Shown piece after piece: positions 24,164-32,191 of a DNA stretch of 64,000 bases (positions are counted from its first letter, which is position 1; every line of letters starts with the position of its first letter). The DNA is taken from positions 186,001 through 250,000 of the forward strand of contig NZ_JARZFX010000005.1 of NCBI RefSeq assembly GCF_036026595.1, in the 5' to 3' direction. Under the pieces are notes generated by a model. The model was not told the DNA's origin, did not search any database, and saw only the letters and a program-made list of their open reading frames with translations. The translations under genes and the position numbers were made by a program. Source of the DNA: Virgibacillus_P tibetensis (lineage in GTDB: Bacteria > Bacillota > Bacilli > Bacillales > Amphibacillaceae).

Positions 24164-24533
24164 TTACAACAGTACAAAATGCCCAAACAATTGGAGATTG
24201 CATAAGAGATTTATATGAAGTAAAACGAAAGGAGGATCCGAAATTTATCGGGAGGGCTACTATTGCGGGGATTAATAAGGAATATAAATCCAAAGTAATA
24301 AATAGCCGAATTCATCCATCAAAGGGGAAACTATTATGTCTTTCTATAGCATTCAAACTAGACATCAAAGAGACTGAAAAGTTATTAAGAATAGCCGGGT
24401 ATTCCCTAGCTAAAGAAAATACTGTCCTTGATTCGATTCTTGCATTCTTTATTGAAAAAGGTTTATATAAAATCCATGAAATTGATGAATGGTTGGATAA
24501 ATACGGAGAATCAACACTTTTTTCAATTAAATA
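24158..24533 (+). pseudogene. 5'-truncated copy of the 23082 gene
   Basis: The frame is open from 24158 to TAA 24531-24533 but has no start codon. It encodes a close relative of residues about 67-184 of the 23082 product: AQTIGDCIRDLYE, GRATIAGINKEYKSKVINSR, then LDSILAFFIEKGLYKIHEID and LFSIK at the end. The N-terminal third is missing, replaced by the start of the opposite-strand gene. This is a partial duplication followed by decay. Confidence 0.75.
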
Positions 24534-24679
24534 ATAAAGCCGACTTTATTAAGTAGTGCAATTCATTCCTTAACTCAGCTCTAATTAAGAAGAAACCTTC
24601 ACAGCATACACTGTCATAATAAAATCATTCATGAAAAAACAGGATAATATTTGATTTTAAGTTATTGTAGGCATTAGGC

Positions 24680-24708
24680 AACCCATATCAAAATAGTAGG
24701 TATGGGTT
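24680..24708. terminator. possible hairpin terminator
   Basis: The arms AACCCATA and TATGGGTT surround 13 bases. There is no long U-run on either strand, so termination activity is uncertain. Confidence 0.35.
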
Positions 24709-24802
24709 ACCCGTTGCTTACATTGATTAATACTGAAATAGGATGGGATTAATAGTAGTTGAAATAATGGTTGATAATGATCCACAAACATCTATTAGTC
24801 CG

Positions 24803-25222
24803 TTACCAATTAGTCTTTTCAAATTCTGATAAAATCCTATTTCTGACACTAATTGCGTATTCCTTCTTACTTTGCATAGATTGTGATTGGAAACCTACAC
24901 TTATATCATCAATTATTGTCAGAAATTCCGATAATACATTGTCAAGGTATAAGTCATAGATATCTTTAACAATTCTATAAACTTGAATATCTTGTAAATA
25001 ATCTCCTTGGTACACTGTAAATGAAACGGCATCTATATCATTATAATGTTTAACTTCTACCCATATTTCAACATTCCACCCTGATTCTTTGGAGCAATCT
25101 TCGTATGGTAACGTATTTGCAAGAATAATTAAATTATCCTTTAGCATGTGTTTGCTGTAATATATATACTCTACATCCGACCCTTCAATGTATTTTCTAT
25201 TTAATCCGTTAATCAAATCCAT
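24803..25222 (-). CDS. hypothetical protein, 139 aa
   Basis: ATG 25222 has GGAG about eight bases upstream. The protein is soluble and acidic with alternating strands (VEIWVEVKHYNDIDAVSFTV) and a helical C-terminus. No motif is recognised. It is transcribed alone between the truncated pseudogene and the HsdR-like gene. Confidence 0.55.
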   Translation of the reverse strand: MDLINGLNRKYIEGSDVEYIYYSKHMLKDNLIILANTLPYEDCSKESGWNVEIWVEVKHYNDIDAVSFTVYQGDYLQDIQVYRIVKDIYDLYLDNVLSEFLTIIDDISVGFQSQSMQSKKEYAISVRNRILSEFEKTNW

Positions 25223-25385
25223 ATGTGCAACTCCATTCTATTTAATTAATTTTTATCTCACTTCTTTTTATATTCATTACCTGCAAATTTTCTAACCCGT
25301 CTACACTCCCCAAATTTTCTTTGTACAATGAATTTCCCTTTAGTCCAACACTTTTAATTTCATCTTAATGAAACCTAGATAGGTA

Positions 25386-25913
25386 TTATATATCTTTTAA
25401 AAGGGGATGTTGTTCCTTCCATTTGGCATAAAGTTCGTTATGATAATCTAAAAAATAGTTTCTTTGAAAAAGTTCCAAAAAGTCGATGTCTTGTGGAGTG
25501 ATAGATGGAAAATTAATCTTATAAAACGGAAATTCGTCCATTATGCCTCGTGTTTCAAAATCTGAAAAGAAGAACATATCAACCATATTGGTTAGGATGG
25601 CAACTTTAATTGATTCTTCAGCTGTGTAATACTCACTAGTTTGTTTGATGTAAGTATCTATGTTTTCTTTGATTCCTTTTGTCTCGAAAAGGATTATTGG
25701 TTTTAATTTATGATCTAAGTAGACACCAGTTGCAGCATTTTCTCCAACCCCTGGACGTTCAAAACGACTTTGAGATGGATTAGTATCATCCCAACCTAAT
25801 GCTGCAAATAAATGGCAAAAGAGTTGAATTCTAACATGTGGTTCATGTTCGAAATGAAGTTGATGGAAATCCCTTCTTTCGTTAATGTGATTAATTTTAT
25901 CATTTAGTCTCAT
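25386..25913 (-). CDS. lone HsdR N-terminal-like (PD-(D/E)XK) protein
   Basis: ATG 25913 has AAGGGGCG eight bases upstream. The 175-residue protein matches the layout of the type I restriction HSDR_N domain: INERRDFHQLHFEHEPHVRI, then ALGWDDTNPSQ, then KPIILFETKGIKENI with ETK as the E-x-K of the nuclease core, then SIKVAILTNMVDMFFFSD. In complete systems this domain is the nuclease half of HsdR and is followed by a helicase; here neither helicase, HsdM nor HsdS is present. It may be a stand-alone effector or a remnant. It lies just downstream of rlmCD, where B. subtilis, as I recall, also carries foreign DNA. Confidence 0.7.
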   Translation of the reverse strand: MRLNDKINHINERRDFHQLHFEHEPHVRIQLFCHLFAALGWDDTNPSQSRFERPGVGENAATGVYLDHKLKPIILFETKGIKENIDTYIKQTSEYYTAEESIKVAILTNMVDMFFFSDFETRGIMDEFPFYKINFPSITPQDIDFLELFQRNYFLDYHNELYAKWKEQHPLLKDI

Positions 25914-26142
25914 AAAATCGCCCCTTCTTTATAATTGATATATTTTATTTTAGATCCTATACGTTAAAGTATTACTATTCCCGGATGTTTTCTATTTGAG
26001 CTCCTCCTCTTGATCAGTAATTGAGTTAAATCTTATGTAAATGGTTAAACCTCCATACATTTGCTTAACTCTATGTTTTCATTTTATCTGGATAAGAGTT
26101 TTAAAGGGTTGCCTGCAAAGTCACATTTTGGTGATTGAACAT

Positions 26143-26175
26143 AAAAAAAGACTAATCCATGAATTAGCCTTTCTT
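26143..26175. terminator. hairpin with A/T runs
   Basis: The arms AAAGACTAAT and ATTAGCCTTT with a 6-base loop are flanked by A-runs and T-runs. It could end transcription from the left or from rlmCD on the right. Confidence 0.6.
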
Positions 26176-26554
26176 AAAAAAGTATTATAGCTTTGAATAT
26201 CAAAATCGGATATGCAATCGGTTAATCTTTTTCAAACAGAAATTATAGCTGAACCTTTAATCGAATTCATTCATTTCTTTCTCTTATTTCCATTTCCACA
26301 TTATGGATGAAATATTACAAACTCAACTGAATTCTTTTCTCTACTATGTACAACCTTTTTATAAATCACCGAAAACCTCCCCCCAAACCCGCATTCCACC
26401 GTTTCAGTTAAAATAAAGTTTTCCGACAGAACCCCACTTTTTCATACTTTTATGATAAAGTTTTGCCGTTTTCCGCCGCTTTTTCACCTGTTTTTTCACC
26501 TTTTTTTCAGAGTTAAAATAGAAATCTCCGAGAATGTTGCGTAACAGAAAGATA

Positions 26555-26830
26555 GTAGAATGAAGGAAAAGGAAGGAAGAAAATATGGGTTAGTATTTTA
26601 ATAGATTTTGGATGGTTTGTTGACAAAAATCCTGAGTGGGATATTGGACAAACCCAGTATTGACAATGGATTGAGCTGTAATTAATTTATGAAGAAACTA
26701 TTAAAAAGATATTGAAATGTATTGATTTGGACATGAAAAATCCCGGGTTTCTATTGAAAAAAACCCGAGAAAATATTGGATCCAATCCCGAAATCGGAAA
26801 TGTTTATTATTACGAAATCAGGGGTGGAAT
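26555..26830 (+). repeat. TTGGA/TATTGA-rich block, third relative
   Basis: It shares TGTATTGATTTGG and the GGAAGGAAGAAAAT-type lead-in with the blocks at 10915 and 13335-13560, but lacks the GCA iteron words. The similarity is loose. Confidence 0.35.
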
Positions 26831-26868
26831 CGGAAATGTATATTATGTTTAGGTGATTTACTTTTTAG

Positions 26869-28251
26869 TTAGACATCACGACGAACTATCTGCGACACAC
26901 ACTCCACGTGCCCTGTCTGCGGAAACATATCAACTGGCTGGACTTCTAGGGTCTCATATCCGCCATCTTCCAGAATCCTTAGGTCTCTGGCCAATGTTGA
27001 TGGATTACATGATACATAGACAATGCGCTTCGGCTCCATTTCGATCATTGCCTGTAGAAAATCAACCTCACAGCCTTTTCGTGGAGGATCAACTACAATA
27101 ACATCTGGGTTCAGTCCTTGTGCTTTCCACTGCGGCATTACCTTTTCGGCTTCACCGACAACGAATTCTGCGTTTGTGATGCCATTTAATTCTGCGTTCT
27201 TCTTGGCATCGTTTATTGCTTCTGGCACAATTTCCACGCCATACACTTTTTTGGCCTTTTGTGCGAGGAATAGGGAAATAGTTCCTATCCCGCAATAAGC
27301 ATCTATAACAACATCATCACTTCCAATTGCAGCATATTCCAATGCCTTATCGTACAGCTTTTTCGTTTGGGGTGGGTTTACTTGATAAAATGATTTGGCG
27401 GAAATAGCAAAGCGAATATCTCCGATTGTATCGTAAATATATTCCTCTCCCCAGATTACGTTTGTCTTTCTTCCTAAAATAACGTTTGTCCGCTTGTTAT
27501 TAATGTTATGAACGATTGATTTTACATGTGGGAATGTTTCGGTCAGTTCACGAATAAGTTCCTCTTTATGTGGCAGCTTTTCCGTTCGTGTAATAAGAAC
27601 GATCATCGTTTCATTTGTCTCTCTTCCCGTACGCACCATAATATGTCGTAAGACGCCACGGTCTTTCTTTTCGTCGTATGCTTTAATACCCAGTCGATTT
27701 GCAATCCTGCGTACAGCATGAACCGAACGATCATTTAATTCATCTTGAATCACACAGGTTTCCATGTCATCAATTATTTCATGACTTCGCATTCTGTAGA
27801 AGCCTGTAATCAATTCTCCGTCCCTTTCACCAACAGGGATCTGAACTTTATTACGATAACGCCACGGGTCATCCATACCGATCGTTGGATGAACGGGTAC
27901 ATGATCAAGATGGGCAATCTTCCGCATAACACTTTTCACCTGATTATGCTTCATCTGGAGTTGCAGGTCATAGCTCATGTGCTGGAGCTGACAGCCTCCA
28001 CATTGATAATAAACATTGCATGGTGGCTCCACACGGTCCTTACTTGATTGCTTCACCTCAAGTAATTTTCCAAATCCAAAGTTCTTATTGACCTTAACGA
28101 CCTTTACAGTCGCCTCTTCACCAGGTAATGCATAGGGAACAAATAGCGGATAGCCACCAATTTTCCCGACACCATTTCCTTCATGGGTGAGGTCTTCGAA
28201 CGTGAGTGTGATCGTTTCATTCTTTTTTACTGGTGCTGCTTGTTTAGACAT
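26869..28251 (-). CDS. rlmCD: 23S rRNA (uracil-C5)-methyltransferase RlmCD
   Basis: A 460-residue RumA/TrmA-family enzyme. The N-terminal TRAM domain (about 10-68) is followed by the iron-sulphur cysteines C78, C84 and C87 (CNVYYQCGGCQLQHM) and a fourth near 161. The AdoMet motif is DAYCGIGTISLFLA, then VDPPRKGC and VSCNPSTLARDL with the catalytic Cys. It methylates 23S rRNA uridines; in Bacilli one enzyme (YefA) modifies both U747 and U1939. Its position after dgkB follows B. subtilis. The accessory region begins directly beyond its stop codon. Confidence 0.93.
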   Translation of the reverse strand: MSKQAAPVKKNETITLTFEDLTHEGNGVGKIGGYPLFVPYALPGEEATVKVVKVNKNFGFGKLLEVKQSSKDRVEPPCNVYYQCGGCQLQHMSYDLQLQMKHNQVKSVMRKIAHLDHVPVHPTIGMDDPWRYRNKVQIPVGERDGELITGFYRMRSHEIIDDMETCVIQDELNDRSVHAVRRIANRLGIKAYDEKKDRGVLRHIMVRTGRETNETMIVLITRTEKLPHKEELIRELTETFPHVKSIVHNINNKRTNVILGRKTNVIWGEEYIYDTIGDIRFAISAKSFYQVNPPQTKKLYDKALEYAAIGSDDVVIDAYCGIGTISLFLAQKAKKVYGVEIVPEAINDAKKNAELNGITNAEFVVGEAEKVMPQWKAQGLNPDVIVVDPPRKGCEVDFLQAMIEMEPKRIVYVSCNPSTLARDLRILEDGGYETLEVQPVDMFPQTGHVECVSQIVRRDV

Positions 28252-28447
28252 AAGTATCTTCCTTTATGTACGTGTTTTGTGATATTCATCTTATCATATC
28301 TAACCGGTTTATATCAGAAAATAGGTGTAAGCAAAAGTAAACCAAATAAAATACTCCCTTTAATTCAGTATAATACCCTCAGGATGATGATGATATTATT
28401 AACTAAATGAAAAGGAGTATAAGTATTAAGAATAACTTTTTTATTTT

Positions 28448-28903
28448 TTATATAATTCCCTGCATACGTAAAACTACTTCTGCAATAAGCGCTGATCCTA
28501 TAAATGTACCTAGCAGAACAAGACTTGCTACTACAATTGTTTTCCATCCCAGCTTCATAAAGTCGGTCCATGAACGACCAATTGCGATACCAGCATAAGC
28601 AAGAATAGGTGTTGCTAAAGCAAGCAATTGTACTTCATTAGTCCATGTTACAACCAGTTCTGATCCTGGCATCCATGGCATGGATACAATAACGCCAATT
28701 ATTGCGATATAGGCAACACTTGGAAAGTTCCACGGAATTATTTTATTTAAAATAAACCCTGCTAAACAGATTAAGATGAGGACAATCATTCCGGGAACGG
28801 CTGCTAATGGCATGATGTCGTACCCCGCCCAGTTACCTAAGAGGGCAGTGAAGCCAAATATCAGCAATATTAATGTCCATTCTTGTATATTTTTTAATAA
28901 CAC
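28448..28903 (-). CDS. polytopic membrane protein, probable transporter half
   Basis: GTG 28903 is chosen because AAGGAGG lies about eight bases upstream; the frame extends to 28942 and would otherwise overlap the neighbour. The 151-residue protein has four to five hydrophobic helices. Its last part (ALATPILAYAGIAIGRSWTD, then FIGSALIAEVVLR) looks like one repeat of a secondary transporter. It follows the DUF3100-type gene by 13 bp, so both probably form one permease. It is the last gene of the catabolic cluster. Confidence 0.65.
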   Translation of the reverse strand: MLLKNIQEWTLILLIFGFTALLGNWAGYDIMPLAAVPGMIVLILICLAGFILNKIIPWNFPSVAYIAIIGVIVSMPWMPGSELVVTWTNEVQLLALATPILAYAGIAIGRSWTDFMKLGWKTIVVASLVLLGTFIGSALIAEVVLRMQGII

Positions 28904-28916
28904 GAGAGTTCCCTCC

Positions 28917-29723
28917 TTATTTTGCAGATTCTTTTTCTTCACGTCTTTTCGTCATTACTCGATATAACTTTTCTGTTAACGGCAGAGCAATAAAGATACT
29001 TACATATAGCCCTGTTGATAATGACAACAGATTACTAGCTCCGGCAAACGCCACAATTTGGGTTTCCATAGCAGGGAATGCTGCAATTAATGAACCACTT
29101 CCTGCGGCCATCATACTGCCACTGCCTATACCAGTTGCCATTGCGAACGAAAGTGGATGCAATGGTGTTAACGTGGCTAAGAATCCAGCAATAAGGCCCA
29201 TAAACACGGCACCGAAAACGGTTCCAAAAATATATACTGCCATTACTCCCCGGCCTTCAGGTGAGTTAATGCCGAACTTGTCCATAATTAAACCGACATT
29301 TGGTTCACGTGCTACGGAGTGTGTCATGCCAATAGCTTCTCTTTTTAATCCAAGCCATACTGCCACTGGGAGTGCAATTAGGATTGTTCCTAAGTTACCT
29401 AATTCCTGAAGCAATAACGCAGGTCCTGCTTCAATTAGTTCCGGCATGGAAGGACCAATGATTACACCGATTTTTGCTAATAGTAATGCTACCCCCAATA
29501 CAATGATTGGCTCTGCATTTTTTGACTGTTTTTCTTTAACTACTGGAGTAAAGTATAAAATTAACCCGATGATCAGTGCATAAAGCATTGGCAATAACAT
29601 GATGACACCTGGACCAATTGTAAAGCTGAAAGTACCAATTGCTTCTGTCAGTACCACCGTCAGTAGCACGATGGCATGCAGCCGCCAATCCTTCCATAAT
29701 CCATGTAACATTTCACTACTCAT
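28917..29723 (-). CDS. DUF3100-type membrane protein, probable transporter
   Basis: ATG 29723 has GAGGGA about seven bases upstream. The 268-residue protein has seven to eight membrane helices and is very likely a DUF3100 member: DWRLHAIVLLTVVLTEAIGT at the start, SVAREPNVGLIMDKFG in the middle, then the Gly/Ser/Ala-rich GIGSGSMMAAGSGSLIAAFP. The family has no assigned substrate that I know of. Next to a HIBADH-type reductase and an aldehyde dehydrogenase, it may import the organic acid that they degrade. Confidence 0.7.
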   Translation of the reverse strand: MSSEMLHGLWKDWRLHAIVLLTVVLTEAIGTFSFTIGPGVIMLLPMLYALIIGLILYFTPVVKEKQSKNAEPIIVLGVALLLAKIGVIIGPSMPELIEAGPALLLQELGNLGTILIALPVAVWLGLKREAIGMTHSVAREPNVGLIMDKFGINSPEGRGVMAVYIFGTVFGAVFMGLIAGFLATLTPLHPLSFAMATGIGSGSMMAAGSGSLIAAFPAMETQIVAFAGASNLLSLSTGLYVSIFIALPLTEKLYRVMTKRREEKESAK

Positions 29724-29760
29724 ACTGATTTCCCTCCATTCATTTTCGTATACTTACTAG

Positions 29761-30633
29761 TCACCCGCCCCATTCATCCAGCATTTCATAGATTGCAGTT
29801 GCATCAAGCGCGCCCTTTCCTTTATTCGCAGCAAGCTGGTAAATCTGGTGGGATGGTTGACTTGCAAAAGTGGGTATAAGTTCTCTTTCGGCAAGATTGC
29901 GGTACAGTTGAATATCCTTCGTCATATTGGCAAGTGAAAACTTAATATCAGAGAAATTATCCTCCAGAATATTGGAACCAAATACATCCATAACACGGGT
30001 GTGCGCAGAACCCTTCTGTAATATTGATGCTACTTTTGCTTTTGGAACCCCAGCCTTTTCACCAGTTAATAAAGCTTCACTTAAAAGAGTTATAACCCCC
30101 CCTACAATCATATTGTGACATAACTTAACAGCTTGTCCCGCACCGCTTGGTCCTACATATTCGATATGCTCACCTACCGCTTTTAATACGGGGACAATCC
30201 CAGTAAATGCTTTTGCATTTCCGCCCACCATAATGGTAAGTGTACCATTTTCTGCCCCAGCTGGACCTCCACTTAAGGGGCAGTCAAACAATTCTATTCC
30301 ACTTTTTTTTGCATGCTGTGCTAGGTTTCTAGTTATCTCTACATCGTTTGTACTCATATCCAGTACAGTGGATCCTGCCTTCAGCTCGTTTATTGCACCA
30401 TCCTCCAGCAGTGTTTTCTGAACTAATGCTGGAGAAGGTAATGATAAAATCAAGCAGTCTATTTCCTTTGCCATCGACTTTACACTGGCTGATGCTGTTG
30501 CACCCATTTCCTCTAATCTTCCGACTGCAGCTTTATCAATGTCATAGATAGAAACTTTATAATTATTTTCTAATAGATTCTTAACAATGCCACGCCCCAT
30601 CAGGCCGCAGCCTACAACTCCTATATTTCTCAA
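29761..30633 (-). CDS. NAD(P)-dependent beta-hydroxyacid dehydrogenase (HIBADH family)
   Basis: TTG 30633 has GGAGG nine bases upstream. The 290-residue protein has the family's three signatures: the dinucleotide fold GVVGCGLMGRGIVKNLL at the N-terminus, the substrate loop DCPLSGGPAGAENGTLTIMV at about 118-137, and GPSGAGQAVKLCHNM with the catalytic Lys near 170. It belongs with 3-hydroxyisobutyrate, tartronate-semialdehyde and similar dehydrogenases. The substrate is unknown; the adjacent aldehyde dehydrogenase suggests a hydroxyacid/semialdehyde pathway. Confidence 0.88.
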   Translation of the reverse strand: MRNIGVVGCGLMGRGIVKNLLENNYKVSIYDIDKAAVGRLEEMGATASASVKSMAKEIDCLILSLPSPALVQKTLLEDGAINELKAGSTVLDMSTNDVEITRNLAQHAKKSGIELFDCPLSGGPAGAENGTLTIMVGGNAKAFTGIVPVLKAVGEHIEYVGPSGAGQAVKLCHNMIVGGVITLLSEALLTGEKAGVPKAKVASILQKGSAHTRVMDVFGSNILEDNFSDIKFSLANMTKDIQLYRNLAERELIPTFASQPSHQIYQLAANKGKGALDATAIYEMLDEWGG

Positions 30634-30662
30634 CTGATCAGTCCTCCCTTTAGATGCCTTTC

Positions 30663-32114
30663 TTATGGGTTAATATAAACCGTCTTATAATCGGTCCAGA
30701 AGTCCAACGCTGTTGATCCCTGTTCACGCGGACCCATGCTCGATGCTTTTTTCCCCCCAAATGGGAACTGATTTTCAAAGTAGGTTGATGGCATATTGAC
30801 ATGCGTAACGCCTGATTCAATCTTTCTAACAAAATGAAATGCCTTCTTCAGATCATTTGTGTAGATCGTTGAGGAAAGTCCAAACTCACTGTCGTTAGCC
30901 AGTTCTAAAGCTTCTTCATATGTGTCTACTTCGATAATTGCAATCACCGGTCCAAAGATTTCTTCATGGAAAATGGTCATATCCTTCGTTACATTGCTGA
31001 ATACAGTAGGTGCTACGAAATAACCTTTATCCATTCCATTATCGGTTAATCGCTTACCGCCACTCTCCAGCTTAGCGCCTTCTTTCAATGATATATCCAC
31101 ATAATGCAGGTAGGTGTTTAATTGGTTTTGATCTACTACTGGACCACTATCCACATTCTCACCAAAGCCTTCGCCAACCACAAGACGCTCAGCACGTTTA
31201 ACTAGTTTTTCTGTAACTTCTTTCGCAATTGTTCTTGGTACAATAAGGCGGCTCGTTCCTGTACAACGTTGTCCGTTATCTAAAAACCCGCTGATTACAA
31301 TACTCTCAATCGCTTGATCTATATCAGCATCCTCTAAAATAATTGCCGGGTTCTTTCCGCCCATCTCTGCTTGCATTTTTGCTCCGCGGGCAGTAACTGC
31401 TTTTCCTAATGCTAGTCCAACGTCCGTTGATCCGGTGAAGGAGACTGCCTGTATTTTCGGATGGTTCCCAATGGCGCCACCTACTGCACTGCCAGGTCCT
31501 GTCACCATATTAATAACCCCGGCAGGAACTCCAGCCTGTTCAAATAGCTCCATAATTTTCACACTGATTAAAGATGTATTACTGGCTGGTTTAAACACTA
31601 CTGTATTTCCAGCAATGATGGCTGGGGCTATTTTCCAGATTCCAATGCCCAAAGGAAAATTATACGGTGCAATTACACCAACTACGCCTAAAGGTTCTCT
31701 TATGGTGTAACCCAGTATATTGTTATTTTGTGATGGTGCGGTTTCACCATTCAGCCTGGTTGCTTCCCCACTGAACTGCTTCATTGCTTCAATTGTTTTA
31801 TTAACTTCTCCTCTTGCCTCACGTAATGATTTACCTACTTCTTTTGTTATTAATTCAGCAAGCTCTTCTTTTTGTTCTTCCAGTAATTGAATAAGCTTAA
31901 ATAAAACATTGCCTCGTTTGGGTGCCGGCGTATCAGTCCATTCACCGAAAGCGCTTTCAGAAGCGGCAATAGCTAATTCTACATCATCTTCATTAGACTG
32001 CTGGAATAATCCAAGCACTTCCTCCGTGTCAGCAGGGTTAATACTTTTGTATAGCTCGCCTGTCGCTGATGCTACCCACTCACCATTAATATAATTATAA
32101 TAAGTCTCTGTCAT
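30663..32114 (-). CDS. NAD(P)-dependent aldehyde dehydrogenase
   Basis: ATG 32114 has AAGGAGG seven to eight bases upstream. The 483-residue protein is a complete ALDH: APYNFPLGIGIWKIAPA, FTGSTDVGLALG, AEMGGKNPAIILEDAD with the catalytic Glu, DNGQRCTGTSRLIV with the nucleophile Cys, and EEIFGPVIAI. The ending PFGGKKASSMGPREQGSTAL resembles alpha-ketoglutarate-semialdehyde dehydrogenases (YcbD type). Oxidation of a dicarboxylic semialdehyde is therefore plausible but not shown. It is probably co-transcribed with the reductase 29 bp downstream. Confidence 0.9.
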   Translation of the reverse strand: MTETYYNYINGEWVASATGELYKSINPADTEEVLGLFQQSNEDDVELAIAASESAFGEWTDTPAPKRGNVLFKLIQLLEEQKEELAELITKEVGKSLREARGEVNKTIEAMKQFSGEATRLNGETAPSQNNNILGYTIREPLGVVGVIAPYNFPLGIGIWKIAPAIIAGNTVVFKPASNTSLISVKIMELFEQAGVPAGVINMVTGPGSAVGGAIGNHPKIQAVSFTGSTDVGLALGKAVTARGAKMQAEMGGKNPAIILEDADIDQAIESIVISGFLDNGQRCTGTSRLIVPRTIAKEVTEKLVKRAERLVVGEGFGENVDSGPVVDQNQLNTYLHYVDISLKEGAKLESGGKRLTDNGMDKGYFVAPTVFSNVTKDMTIFHEEIFGPVIAIIEVDTYEEALELANDSEFGLSSTIYTNDLKKAFHFVRKIESGVTHVNMPSTYFENQFPFGGKKASSMGPREQGSTALDFWTDYKTVYINP

Positions 32115-32191
32115 TTGTATGCCTCCTTAATAGTGTATAAAGTAATTATAATACTCTAAATTATAGAATTAAATATGGCAAGCAACAAAGT

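Larger units (their letters stand above)
25914..26868. other. 955-bp gene-free stretch next to rlmCD
   Basis: It holds a terminator-like hairpin (26143-26175) and AT-rich DNA with AAAGTTTTCCG-type words (26410-26490). A TTGGA/TATTGA-rich block at 26555-26830 resembles the sequence at 10915 and 13430. It probably marks the end of the accessory region. No gene is seen. Confidence 0.5.
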
